DNA from: Cynocephalus volans
Taxonomy: Eukaryota; Chordata; Mammalia; Dermoptera; Cynocephalidae
Direction of reading: 5' to 3'
Assembly (NCBI RefSeq): GCF_027409185.1
Contig: NC_084464.1
Location: forward strand, 46,041,095-46,105,094
DNA length: 64,000 nucleotides
The first letter of the stretch is position 1, and each line of letters opens with the position of its first letter. Shown one piece after another: positions 50,951 to 63,285 of this stretch. Both the position numbers and the translations under genes were made by a program. The notes beneath the pieces were generated by a model that did not search any database, was not told where the DNA came from, and worked only from the letters and a program-made list of their open reading frames with translations.

Positions 50951-51689
50951 AACATTACAGATGATGAAAGTCCAGAAAAAAACGTCCTGTGAGGCTAAGA
51001 ACAGAAATTCCTTCAAAAAAGGTTATGATGGGCAGGTGTGGATTAGGGAGTTACTGGGACCTGTTCCCATCCATGAAGTGTCAACAGAGACACATCCCCC
51101 TTTCGTCCTGATGCCCTGGGTGAGGGGAGTGACTGGAAGTGGGGATGGGTGGGGCTGGATCCCAGCAGCCCTCAGGACAACGTGCTGCCCTAAGAGCCAA
51201 GAGACCTGGGTCCCACCTCTGTCACCAGTCTCAGCTGCTAGAACCCCAGCCTGGGCAGTCACTCCCAGCTCCCTCTCCCCAATCCCAGAGCTAGCAGGAG
51301 AAGGAGGGGTGGCCTGATTCTGGTGGTGCCCAGAGAGACCTCACTGACCCTTTCTATGGTCCTGAGTAGGTCCTGGTCCCATCTGGCCCCCAGCAGATTC
51401 ACACTAAGGTCCCTGGCCGAAGGAGTGAGTGGTCTGGAGGCCCCCCCAGCCACTGAGAGGTGGGAGAGGAGAATCTGGCAGGGGGCACCTCCTTGGCTGG
51501 GAACATGCAAACCAGCAGGAGAAGGAGCCAGGCATTAAATGTCAGGAAGAGCCCAGGGCAACTCAGTTGTGCAAAGTTTGCTTTGGGAAGAGTTGTTCCA
51601 CCTGACATGCCACTTGCTGGGCTGGGGCTCAGGGTGGGGCATGAAATGGAGTGGGGGTGGGGAAAAGAGGAGGGTCCCAGTCCAGGTTT

Positions 51690-51830
51690 GAGCCCTAACT
51701 CCCTGCTCTCTAGCTCTAGGATTGGGGCAAGTGACTCGGTCTCCTCTGAGACTCAGTCGTCCTGTCTGTTAAATGGGCTGTCAAGAGCATGCCTTAAAGG
51801 GGTTGTGAAAATTGAGTTGGAGGGTGAATG
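51690..51830 (+). mobile_element. MIR fragment
   Basis: Contains ttggggcaagtgactcggtc and ctgtctgttaaatgggctgt. Confidence 0.5.
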
Positions 51831-53313
51831 GAAATTCCTCGTGAATTATGATGGACTGAGCATGCGTGAAGGTGGCAGCTGGGAGCAGGTGAGGGGATGA
51901 GGCTGGAGGAGAGGGAAGGGAGAGGTAATGGGGTGGAGTTAGGGGAACAAAGGAAGAAGCAGGTGGTGATGGTGGGTGGAGGAATGGGCCAAAGGGTGGA
52001 GCCTGGCGGAGAGCTGAGGATGGTGGAAGAGGCCCGGGCCCCTGGCCCTGGGGTCATCTGCTCTCTAGTCCAGTCCAAGACATCTGCTGGCCTCATGCAC
52101 CCCTTCCTGCCCTCTAGGAGGAGTCAGAGCCAGGAATTCCTGCCTCCCCTACCTCCCCCCACCTCAGCCTAGGAGATAGGCTGGCAAATCCAGCCTGCCA
52201 TCCTGCCTCCAACCAACTCCTACTCAGCCTTCAAAGCCCACTCCAGGATGTCTCCTCCACAAAGCCTCTTTTACAAAAGAGGCCACCTTGTCTAACCTTC
52301 TCGTTCACAGACAAGTAGCTGCAAGTGCAGTGGGAAAAAGGGACTTGCCCGAGGTTACACATTGTGGGTCCTAACCCATCCCTTCTTGCCTTTCACCCAG
52401 AGGGTCTCTGTCCCTGGTCAGGCTAAAGTGACTTCCCCAGCTTACGCTCAGACTGCATCAAGCTATTTAGCACAAAATTGTGCTCTATTTGTTTCAGGGC
52501 TATGAACTTAATACCTGCAATGACCTCAGTGGTAAGAAGTGGGTTCTCCTGGTTCTTCTACTTATTGCCAGTGTCACACTTTCTGAGCATTAATTGAGCA
52601 CCTACTGGGTGCAGCCCTATTGCCTCAAATAGTCTTGGTTGACAGAGAAGCCCTGTCTAATTCAGAGGATCCTTATGAAAATCAAAGTGTTTTATAATTG
52701 ATAACACGCTGTAAACAAGTCTGAGAGAGACTGAGTTTTGAGCTCTGGATCGCCCCACTGGTCCATTCACTGTCAGCCTCTCAAAGGGAAGGGTGGTCCC
52801 CTATCCAGTGAGAGATAACCTCCTCCATACCCCAACTTCCCAGGAGCTCTGAGGTTAATCCTCCCATTTGTCTGTGAGTTTGGGGTGGTGATACTCCAAC
52901 TTGGGAGTCCTTGGCTCTGGCCCCTCCTGCAGTTGGGCAGGGGGTGAGCTCCACCCAACTGGCCTGGCTGAGCTGTGGCCTGGGCTTACCTGTCTGGGGG
53001 GGGTGTCTCCTCCCCACATCTGCTGACCATGTTGGGCCTGGGACAGCTTGGACACCTGTTTGCTTTGTTACTCAGCTGAGCAGCTGGTGCTGAGGAAACG
53101 CAGCTTTATTGGGGGTTGCTGTGAAGCTGTTTATTGGGGAGGTGGGGGCAGGAAATGAAGCCATCACAGCCCAGGCCAAGGAGGAGGAGAAAGGCTGTGA
53201 CCAGCATAAAGGAGACAGGCTACTCGGGGCTTGTGGCCTGGTTGTGGGCTGCTGCGTGAGGTGGTAGGGTGAGGTGAGGGGACATGGGTCTACCTCAGTT
53301 GGCCTGCCCATGC

Positions 53314-53369
53314 CCAACATACACATATACACGTGTGCACACACATGCACACACAGACATGCACACACC
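53314..53369. repeat. CA-rich tract
   Basis: Interrupted CA repeat (acacatatacacgtgtgcac, cacacacagacatgcacaca). Confidence 0.75.
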
Positions 53370-54134
53370 CTGGCCAGCCTCAGGGGCACCCTAGTCACCC
53401 AGGCCCTTCAGCTTCCCGCCCTGTCATCCCCACCACCCACTTCCCTCTTTTCCTACAGGAGGAATCTGGCAAATCCTAGCGATGACACCCTCAAGGGACC
53501 TCCACTGTTGCTTTCCTTATGTCCCCAGACCTGAGTCCACAGGCCCTCAGTTTCACCAGATGCCATGCCCAACCACTCAGGTGCTTTGCTCTGCAGCAAC
53601 CCCAGACTGCCTGGTGTCTGTGCTCACCACTGACCAGCCCAGCTCCTGGGCTCTGGGCCTTTCTCCCCTGTGCCGACCCTGGCCCTGGCCCTGGCCCTGA
53701 GCCTCCAGGCCCCAGCAAGCTTCTGCCCACTCGTGGCCAGGCCAGGGAGACCCTTCCCTTGGCTGAGCAGCTGGGGCTGGCATCAGCAGGAGGGCTGCTT
53801 GTGTTTCGCCAGCCAAGCAGAACTGGCTGGGTCTCTGGGGCCAAGGCTCTGCACTTGCAGAGCTGCCTCCTCTCAGGCTGGGCAGGCTGGACTCAGTGTA
53901 GAGCCCACAGACATGGGGCACCTCAAGCCTCACAGAACAGACTGGGCAGCATGTGGATTGGGACAGGTAATTCTGAGGGTCAAGGGACGCAGATCACAGG
54001 GTCATGGATGCCTGGGAGATGAGCTCTGAGCTCACAAAGCATGCCCCCAAGTCCTGCCGCAGTCACCCACCTCCCCACAGCTGACAGGGAAAAGCCCCCA
54101 TGGCAGGGCACTCTGTGCCTCCTGCAAGACTTAC

Positions 54135-54316
54135 CCGTTAGCTGCCTAGTGCCCAAGGAGTCGTCCGCTGCAATGCCAACCTCGGGGGCCAGGAGGAGAT
54201 GTGGGCAGCTTGGGCCACTGCTGTGTCTCAGCCAGGCATCTGGGGGGCCAGAAGGACCAGAGCCCAGCAGGGCTGAGAGCAGAGGCAGCACTCAGGTGGG
54301 CCACCCTTGATGGGTG
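54135..54316 (-). other. SPDEF: Candidate SPDEF non-coding first exon
   Basis: On the minus strand a stretch of about 180 nt ends in a strong donor (AACGG|GTAAGT, GT at 54134-54133). It starts roughly 27 nt downstream of a TATA-like element. Joined to the acceptor at 43035 it would give a 5' UTR of about 210 nt. The resulting gene span of about 19 kb is close to what I recall for human SPDEF. It contains a tiny upstream ORF (ATG CCT GGC TGA). The assignment is inference without transcript evidence. Confidence 0.45.
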
Positions 54317-54342
54317 GCCCTCTGAGGTCTCAAGGCTGTGTG

Positions 54343-54348
54343 CTTATA
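54343..54348 (-). promoter_or_regulatory. SPDEF: TATA-like box of the candidate SPDEF promoter
   Basis: Minus-strand context CCTATAAGCA, placing a start near 54313-54318. A TATA-type rather than CpG-island promoter would suit a tissue-restricted gene. Inference. Confidence 0.4.
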
Positions 54349-54373
54349 GGGGGTCCCCTGCCCCTGGTCCAGG

Positions 54374-54385
54374 GCCACCTGCTGG
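54374..54385 (-). promoter_or_regulatory. CTCF-like core motif
   Basis: The minus strand reads CCAGCAGGTGGC, which fits the CCASYAGRKGGC core. It lies about 60 bp upstream of the candidate SPDEF start. Motif match only. Confidence 0.35.
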
Positions 54386-55844
54386 CACTGTGGCAAGGCC
54401 CAGCCTGAGGGGCTTTCAGGGAACAGTGGCAGGCTTGGGGGACTGGGTTGCTGGGCAGTGTGGATGTGAGCGGAGTGCAGGAATGTGCTGAGAGGAAGTC
54501 AGGCAGCCTGGAGATGAAGAGTTGGCTGGGGCCTGATTTCCCATTATAAGTAATCCTTCCTTATTTACCTGAACAAATACGCTCCCTGCTTACCTCAGGC
54601 CACAGGCGGGCTCCCAGTTAACCCTTGCAGGCCTCCCCCTCCTTGTTAGGGGATCCACGCCCTGGAGGCCAGGGGACTCATTCATTCATTCCCTCACTCA
54701 CTTTCACTCATTTGTTCATTAGCTGATGCGTGGCAACTGAGCTCCTATTATATGCAAGGCACAGGGGATATATAGAGTGGGACCAGGGCCAGGGCTCCAA
54801 AAGGGATCAGCTGAGGGCCAGGCCAGATAAGCAAGCAGCAGTGGAAATTCAGAGCCACCCATGCCCTGATGGAGGGCTGTGGGGGCACTGAGGATGGGCA
54901 CTGGCAAGGGAAGTCAGAGAGGGCTTCCTGGAGGAGGTGCTGTCAGGCTCCACAGGTCAGGGATGGAGGGAGCTTTGGAGAACCTGGGGAGGGCCTACAA
55001 GCCCTGCCCGATGGGAGCTATGAGCTCTGTGCCTCACAAAGGCCTCATGCAGGCTTATCACACAGTGGTGGTCAGGAAGGATGTATAGCTCATTTTCCCA
55101 GGCCCAGAGCAGGGTCGGCCAACAGCGACTTGCTCCCACAGCCCTGAAGGGTAGAGGCAGGGAGGTCGCACAGGACAAGGGGACTCACTTCAAGCACCCA
55201 CCACCCCAGGCTCCTCCACCTCCATGAGACCAGTGAGGACCACAGAGCTGAGCGCTTAGCTTCCTCCTCATCTTACCAGGGGGGTCAAGGGATGTCCCCA
55301 GAGAGCTGGGTCTTCCTTTCTCTGGAGCATCCAGAAGGGCGCCAAGCACCTGCTACTCCCATTCTGTGAGGTGAGGGAGTTTTAGATAATGTTTATTGCT
55401 ATATTCTAGTTTCAGAAGCAAAATGAACTGCTATGCAGTGTAATAGCACACAACATAAATATGAGCTTCAGAAAGATTCCACAGCCCTCAGAACTAGCCC
55501 CCACAACTTAACCAATACCAAAATTCTTCAACATAAGGTTAGACTTGGCACCCCAGAGAACCCTGTGTATGGCTGTTATTATCGCTGGCACCTTGATGAG
55601 GATGTTATCAGAGTTATTCCCCAGAGAAGGTTGAGGCAGGATTGTGTGAAGGTGGGTAGGGGGTAATAATAGGTCCCAAATAGCTACAGTCGACCACTCC
55701 TAGCCCCCAGTGGTCCAGCCCTACACGGACAATAAAAAGAAAGACCCCTACATTTCCAGGTGGACCTCTTTCTCCCAGGATGCAGGATGCCTTTCTGTAT
55801 CCTGCTCCCCTGCCAGCCAGGTATCACAACATTCTGATGCATTA

Positions 55845-55985
55845 ATAATAATGGCCACTGCTCAATGAGCACCTATTATATCCCAGGCACTGTTCAGTGC
55901 TCATGAGCTGCAAAGGTATTAAACACATTAAAAGCACTATAACATGGGTAAGAACATGGAATACCCAATAAATGCTTATTATTGA
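55845..55985 (-). mobile_element. MIR/L2-type fragment, antisense
   Basis: Contains caatgagcacctattatatc and caggcactgttcagtgctca. Confidence 0.5.
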
Positions 55986-56207
55986 GTGGATGGGGTGTCA
56001 GAGATAGCTAGTTGGTCCCCATGTGCATTCTCACCTCTTTCTTGGTAAACAAGCCCCTGATTTCTAGCTGGGCACATAGTTACCTGGAATTAAGACTATA
56101 CTAGCCTCCCTTGCAGCTAGATGTGACAATGTGACCAAGCAGAAGTGTCACATGCCAAGATTCCTAGGATTCTCTCTTTCTTTCTTTTTTATTCAGTTAT
56201 TGATTCT

Positions 56208-56383
56208 TTTTTTTTTTTTTTTTTTTTATAAAGATGACCAGTAAAGAGATCTTAACCCTTGACCTGGTGTTGTCAGCACCACGCTCAGCCAGTGAGCTAA
56301 CCGGCCATCCCTATATAGGATCCAAACCCATGGCCTTGGTGTTATCAGCACTGCACTGTCCCGAGTGAGCCACGGGCCGGCCC
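56208..56383 (-). mobile_element. Dimeric tRNA-Ile SINE
   Basis: Perfect 16-bp duplication TTCAGTTATTGATTCT (56192-56207, 56384-56399) and a long T run on + as tail. Confidence 0.93.
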
Positions 56384-57254
56384 TTCAGTTATTGATTCTC
56401 TTTATCTAGGATTTTTTTTTTTTTAAGTAAGCTGGCATGTACATTTGCCCCTTCCTCTTTTCCTCCCTCTATCTTGCTGCCTGGAATGCAGCTGTGATCG
56501 CTGGCATTCTGGCTGCTGTCTTAGAGCATGAGGACAAGATGGTGCAGCAGAGCTGGAAAGAGCCGGGGTCTCTGAGAACTGCATAAAACCTCCATTCCAG
56601 CTCTAGACTGCCTAGCTCAGGACTTTTATGAGAGAAATAGAGTTTTTACTTTTGTTAAGTGGGGTCTCTATTCAAAGCCAAGCCTGACCCTACCTGAAGT
56701 AGACCACAATATGGACATATATATGAAGACAGAACACTTTTGCATCCAGAGAGGATATCTCACTGCTGGGTGGCATTGGGAATGGGCCTGGTCATATTAC
56801 AGAAAACCTTGACCTTGGGAATGCTGCCCTTTGAATGCAGGATACAGCATCACTATGGGCCCAAGGGAGCACTTCACAGGAGTCTCCGGGGATGGGTAGG
56901 TTTGAATGGATGGACCAGGCTAAGCTGCGCTAGGTATGGAAAGTGGCTGTACCTACCCAAGTCCAGAACAGGGAAGCAAAGGTGCCTCTGGAAGCTTGAC
57001 AAGGTCCACCAAGAGGGATCAGGGAGAGGACCCCTCCACTTGCTCAGCTGGGGCTCACATGGGCCCAGACCCCAAGAGGGTGCTTGGGGTGGACGTCAGT
57101 GGTGGGACCAAGGTAGGTTTAGTGTTCACCCAAGGCAACCCTGGTGGACTTAAGGGGAAGGGAGGGCTGACTAGGGCCTATCTATAACCCATAAGGGGAC
57201 TCTGGGCAACACACCCTACCCTCAATACCCTTATCCACCCAGCAGGGTGTCATG

Positions 57255-57430
57255 GCACCAGCTTGGGATTTGATCCAAGTACACATCCTTGTTCTGTCAC
57301 CTTCCAGCTTTGTGATTTTGGACAAGTGTCTGAAACCTGGTGAACAGCCCTCTCCCTACAACCAAAGAACTCTCAGAGCTGTTGTGAGGAAGGAGATAAC
57401 ATTGGTGAAAACGCTCTGTGAATCCAGTTG
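57255..57430 (+). mobile_element. MIR
   Basis: Contains cagctttgtgattttggaca and agagctgttgtgaggaagga. Confidence 0.5.
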
Positions 57431-57479
57431 CCCTGTTCCAATGCCTTGCTGACCACCAACCACAAGATACACGTCATTT

Positions 57480-57615
57480 TACTCCTCATAGCAGGAGTAA
57501 ATATTGCTATGCCCATCTTCCAGGTGAAGAAACTGAGGCCTAAGCATTTAAAATGCCATTCCCAAAGTCATAGCTAGGAAGCAGACTCAAACTCAAGTCT
57601 GCAGTTTCCTTGATT
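57480..57615 (-). mobile_element. MIR, antisense
   Basis: Contains caggtgaagaaactgaggcc and cccaaagtcatagctaggaa. Confidence 0.55.
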
Positions 57616-58394
57616 GCCCCGTGCCTGACGGGATCCTGTTGCTACTCCCCTGTCCCCTCGGTCAAGTCCTAGGTCCCTCGCATAGGTCACTGGGTCCTCT
57701 AGATCTCCTGCCTCCTGACCACAGCTCCCCCAGGTTAGTCTCCTCTCTAACCCTACTATGGCCAGCCCCACATTGGATGAAATATGCCCCCTCCTCTTCT
57801 CCCTCCATCGAGATGCCCCCATCTGCTGTAGGCGATGCCTGCCCCACATCCACCCGCCGCAGAGCTGGGATCCTGTACTCGACTCACATTGGTCCAATGT
57901 GACTCCGTCCTAGAACTTTCCTCCAACCTACTGAGATAACATTCTCTCTCTTCACTTGCGTTTCTGAGTTTTGAGGGTATAATTCAGGAGCTCTCACCCC
58001 CGGGGAAATTATGGACACCTCAGAGAAGGAGCCGACCTCCCTGACATCATATGGGGACACCTGGATGAACCAGTGATTTTCTTTTTTTGTTGTTCAAATG
58101 GATTGCAGTTGAGTTTCTATTTAAAATTGAAAGGATCCTCATCCTTCCAGGTTCATCTCAAGAGCCCTTCTCCAGAGAGCCTTCCCTTGTCTCCTCCAGT
58201 CCCTGTAGACCTCACAATTCCCAAGTCTTTGTTCCCTAATTTTCTCCCCAGCACTTCCTTCTTCCCAAGATTCTAACTCCTTGCAGGCAGGGACCCTGGA
58301 GCAGCTGGCAGCATCAGACCCAATACACAGATTACAACTTCTGGAGCAGCTGGGCTGAGCTGTCTCCTCACGTTGGTCCTCTCTGGCTGTGAGC

Positions 58395-58590
58395 CCACCA
58401 AAGGCGAGTGTGAAGAGCACCGGATAGAGTCAGGGCCCAGTGTTTCAAAGCTGTCATTTACCAGCAGTATAATTATGAGTGAAACTCAGGCACTCTCGTC
58501 CTCCCTCCCCTCCTCTGTGAATGTAGATAATAATACTTGCGCTGCTGACCTTGTAGTTGGGGCATTGTGATGAGTGAATGTCAATTGACA
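58395..58590 (+). mobile_element. MIR
   Basis: Contains tgtcatttaccagcagtata and ctcctctgtgaatgtagata. Confidence 0.5.
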
Positions 58591-59661
58591 AGGGAAGTAG
58601 ATGCACTTTGGAAAGGACAGTCTGCCTGTCAGTCTGTCTCTCAGTCTGTCGGTCAGATCACTGCCTTCCTAGCAGCACTGCCTTCTTTCTGCCTCCATCT
58701 CCTTGCACACCCATCCTCCCTGGGTCCTGCCCTCTGAGGAGCTGCATTCTGGGGGTGGTAGCAAAGAAATCGCTAGGACCCATGCCAGCAACAGAGATGG
58801 GCTGCCAGCTGGTTCCCGATTGACACAGGCCCCGCCCCAAGTCCCAGGTTCCAGCTATGAGAAGGCAGAACAGCTGTGGGGAAGGATCCCTCTGAGGAAG
58901 TTTGAAGAGCCTAAGGCTGGTCACCCAGATGGGACCACTGGGACGGCAGGAAACCTGGTTTGTGGGACCCAGAGACCATCTAGCCGTCATGGTACAGATG
59001 AAGACCCTGAGACCAGAGAGGCTAGGGAACAGGCCTAGGACACACAGCAAGGCTGGGATCTGAATCCAGACTCCACCCTGTGCTCAAGTGTGAGATGTTC
59101 TATCTCATCTAATCCTAATAAGTTTACCATCTGAGGGGTTCATTGCCCATCTCACTCATAGATGAGAAACAGGGGCTCATAAATTTCCCCCAAATCAAGG
59201 CTAAAAAGTGGCAGAAGCAGGATTCGGGCTGGGTCTGTTGGAGTCCTCTTTCTAGGACATCATGCTGCAGCCTGGATGATGGACAAGGGCACCAGGAATG
59301 GCCCAGGGGGTGGAAACTGTGTCCTCAGGGGCTACACAACTAGGCATTCTATCAACTGGAACATGCCAGGGCCCCCCTTGGGCACACCTGGGCCATGACA
59401 CATTGCTCTGCCCAGACCAGCATGCTTACTCTGTTCCAGGCCCTGTAGAGAAACTGGGGGCAGAGTAGCTGAATACAGCTTGCCTTTGAGAAGATCATGG
59501 CCTGGTGGCTGCAGTCACTATCTGCTTCAGAAGGCACAGATGACCCCCAGTGTTCCTCCCAAGGATAGACATCTGTGGGCTTACTGGTTTTGTGAACACT
59601 TGCTATATGCTATGAGCCACAGTGTAGAACCCTCTCCAGTCTAGTGAAAATTGACAGGTGG

Positions 59662-59848
59662 AGGGCCGGCCCGTGGCTCACTTGGGAGAGTGAGGTGCTG
59701 ATAACACCAAGGCCACGGGTTTGGATCCTACATAGGGATGGCCGGTTAGCTCACTTGGGAGAGCGTGGTGCTGACCACACCAAGTCAAGGGTTAAGATCC
59801 CCTTACCAGTCATCTTTTATAAAAAAAAAAAAAAAAGAAAGAAAAAAG
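59662..59848 (+). mobile_element. Dimeric tRNA-Ile SINE
   Basis: Begins gggccggcccgtggctcact and ends in an A-rich tail. 15-bp duplication with one mismatch (59647-59661, 59849-59863). Confidence 0.92.
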
Positions 59849-60319
59849 AAAATTTACAGGTGGGATGGTGGTTAATGCCATCTCCTGTCCCTACCAATGC
59901 CATCTCCTGCGCCTCCAGCCTCACTACACAAAGAAAGACCTCAAGCTCCTGAAGGGGCTGGGCAGATGGGCCGTTGCTCCCTGTCTCCAAGGCCCAGATG
60001 TACCCACTCCCCTGCTCTCCCTTGTAGTCTCATCCCCCCACCCCAGTTCACAGTTGGGATGCTATTGGAGGATGCCTCACACCACCCCAGAATATCCCTC
60101 GAGGTCCTAGAGTTTCCCTGTAGACCTAGCCAGGCAGGGTTCCCACCAAAGGTGGGCTCCAAGCCTGGGGAATCCTGCAGGCCTATCTGGGGGGACAGAC
60201 AGGACACACACACAGACACACACACACTGCATCCTTTACTCCCTCCTCCCCTGTGATGGTGGAGCAGGATGGTGTCCCAAGACACAAACTGGGCCCTAGC
60301 CTGACCTCTGCCCTCATGA

Positions 60320-60480
60320 TCCACTCACTCCACAAATATGTACTGAAGGCCTACTGTGGGCCAGGCACAGGTCACTGGGATACAGCAGTGAGCCTCACTG
60401 GGTTTGCATTCTAGAGGAGAAAGGTGGCCAAGAGGAAAAGTATAAATGAGTAAATTATATAGTAGCTGTAAGGTGAAAGA
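60320..60480 (-). mobile_element. L2 fragment, antisense
   Basis: Contains gtactgaaggcctactgtgg and gatacagcagtgagcctcac, L2 text read backwards. Confidence 0.55.
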
Positions 60481-61684
60481 AAGGTGTAAGTGCAGGAAAA
60501 AAGGTCTGAGGATGCCAGGAGCACTGGGTGGGGTGTGGACAGCAGCACTGAATAAGGTGGATTTGAGCACAAACGAGGAGGCGGAGTGAGCTCTGTCATT
60601 GTGCACACTCCGCAGTCTGGGTAGAGGGAGACGAGGTGAGAGAGGCGGTGCAGAGGCTGATCAAGCAGGGCCTGGAAGGCCCGGGTCCCCCTGCCAAGCA
60701 TCTCACTTCTCTGTGCTCCCTGTGAGCCAGGAGCCCCACTAATTGCTTCAGAGCAGTTAACTTATTTAATTGTCTTAACAGCCCTTTCAGGTAGCACCTC
60801 TATTAGCTTCCCTATTTTAACCTCACTGAGGAAACTGAGGCATGAAAAGGTTAGTAGCTTGTAGGGTGAGGAGCCAGGATCTGGAGCAAAGCCCCACTCT
60901 CAGTCACATCTCCACTGGTCCCTGCTTGGGGCGTGGTGTGCATCAATTGCCCCTCTCTGCCCTGCCCCAGCACCAGGTGCACCCCAGCCTGGCCCATCGT
61001 GGGGGGTGGAGGTGGAGGGGCCCCACGTCACTGCCCACACCTGAGAGCTAGACGCTGCCTTTCCCCCCATTAGTGCAGAGCCAGCAGGGCTTTACAAAAC
61101 CACAGGCCCAGATAAGAGCACAATCGGAACCTGTTTTGCTTGCGGGCTGGCTGAGGGGCTGGGCCACCAGGGCAGTGGGAAGTGGCGGGAGGCTCCTGGC
61201 AGCACACTGGGCCTGCTATCAACAGCCCTGCCCCCCTCCCCATTAGCCCCTTTGAAATTTACCCACCTTATCAGGAGTGCGAGCTTTCTGAGCTTTCCAA
61301 GGGAGGAGGGCTGTTATGCCTTTGTGTCCAGCCGCTGCCTTCCGCATCAGCCCAGAGGAGACTATGTCTGGGGTAGGGAGGGTAGGTGGGTCGGAGGGGT
61401 GGGGGGAGACTCGCAGGGAGGAGTACCTGGTCCTCTGACCCCTAAGAGGGCCTCTGCACTCACACACGGACCCAGGGCAGCCAGGTGGTCACCTTCCAGG
61501 TGCCCAATCCTTCCCTGCCCTGAACACCACACCCTGGAATGGAACCAAGCCTGCAGTACCCCAACTCTCTGAGAGAAATCTCAGCCAGTGGGCAGGACAG
61601 CCTCTTTCCTCTCCTCATGCCCCTGACTGGCTTCCTCAGCAACCAGGCCAGTTACATGCCTGACCGCCTCCCACCCCCCAGTTA

Positions 61685-61990
61685 CACCTTCAGCAAATGT
61701 TTATTAAGCACCTACTATATGCCAGGCACTGGGGGCAAAGCAGTGAACAGGAGCAACCAATTTCACTCTCGCATGGAGCTGATATTCTCGTGCTTGAGAC
61801 AGATGACAAATAAACACAAATGAGAGGAATACGGTGTGTCAGGAGGTGCTAACTGATGCTGTGGGGCAAAAATAAAGCAAAGAAGTAGGATAGGAAATGT
61901 TGAGGGAAATTTTAAGTGTGTGTGGGTGGGGCAGGGGGTGGGGAGGGCTGCCTTTTCAGGTGACATTTGAATCAAGACCTGAAGGAGTAT
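61685..61990 (-). mobile_element. L2 fragment, antisense
   Basis: Contains agcacctactatatgccagg and the weaker continuation to aatcaagacctgaaggagta. Confidence 0.6.
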
Positions 61991-62851
61991 AACCCTCTCC
62001 CTCCATGGAGTTATAATCACAAATATAGGCGGGCAGAACTAGGGGGAAGGTAGAAATCCACCAGTCCAATAAGCTCCCTTTTTCACTGATGCTTAGAGAG
62101 GGCAGCAAGTTGCCCAAGTCCACACAGCACAATGGCAGCAGAGTCAAGCAGGAGTTGGAGCCCAGGACCTCTGTGGCCCAGCCAGGACCCTTCCCTCCAT
62201 TCCTGCTGCTCCCAGGGTGGGGCACTGCTGGGATCCTGGGCAGGACAGTTTCAGGGATCCTGGAAATCCTTAGGGTGGAAGGACTGAGCCTGGGGGTGCA
62301 GACATTCATAGCTATTTGACTGCTTTTCGTAGCCAAAGGGGTGACCAGGTCTTGTCTGGAGCTGAGAGTTGGGGCTCAGGCCCCGGTGCAAGAACTGCAG
62401 GGTACACATTGATGGCGCCATGACTCTGGGAGGCATGCTTTCAGAAGCCCTGGCCCAGTGTCACAGTCCTCTGGGTCTCTCACCTAGCCCGTGTGTTCTC
62501 TGACTGCTCCCTGGACAAACTACCATTGGCCTGACCTTGAGGGCTTATTCTTCCATGAGAAGCCCTTTCTACCACCCCTGCCTCCCCCTGACACACATAC
62601 CATACACACTCCTAACACACGCCTACTCTCCTGCAGAAGGGCGAGTGGCCTAGAGGGGAGGAGGGAGCAGCACAGGCCTGGTGGAGTGTGGGGTCACAGG
62701 CCAGGACAGCACATCCTGGGGCCAGGCTCATGGAGATGAGCTCTAGGGAAACAGAAGAGAGAATGGGTGTTGGAGGGAGCTCAAGCTCCTGGGCTGTTGG
62801 GTGGATTGTCACCTTTGGGCCCTGGGTAGTGGTCCTCAGGACAATGTTTCT

Positions 62852-63020
62852 TTTTTTTTTTTTTTAAAAAGATGACCGGTAAGGGGATCTTAACCCTTGA
62901 CTTGGTGTTGTGAGCACCACGCTCAGCCAGTGAGCGAACCGGCCATCCGTATATGGGATCCGAACCCGGGGCCTTGGTGTTATCAGCACCGCACTCTCCC
63001 GAGTGAGCCACGGGCCGGCC
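62852..63020 (-). mobile_element. Dimeric tRNA-Ile SINE
   Basis: Near-consensus dimer with a perfect 17-bp duplication CTCAGGACAATGTTTCT (62835-62851, 63021-63037). Confidence 0.93.
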
Positions 63021-63094
63021 CTCAGGACAATGTTTCTATTGAGCTGGAGGAGCCCAAGGCATCTGGGCTGCTAGGGAAAGGGCACTGGGTCTGG

Positions 63095-63285
63095 AGACTG
63101 AGTTCAAGTTCCAGCTCTGCTGCATTCTTGCTCTGTGTCCTCAAGCAAGTTGCTCTCTTCTCAGCCTCAGTTTCCGTCCTTGGTAGAAGAGGATAAAGGA
63201 TCTCTTCTTCAAAGGGATACTATAATGAGCAAATGAGGAAAAGTGCAGTGCCTGGCACACAGTGGGGCTCTGTCAACAGTGGGCT
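63095..63285 (+). mobile_element. MIR
   Basis: Contains tcagcctcagtttccgtcct and gtgcctggcacacagtgggg. Confidence 0.65.

Larger units (their letters stand above)
43036..54134 (-). other. SPDEF: Inferred SPDEF intron 1
   Basis: About 11 kb with no coding exon recognised on either strand. It holds a MER20, a monomeric tRNA-SINE (44267-44375), a dimeric tRNA-SINE (50775-50950), MIR and L2 pieces, and a CA-rich tract (53314-53369). The remainder is unique GC-rich sequence. The extent depends on the candidate first exon. Confidence 0.45.
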
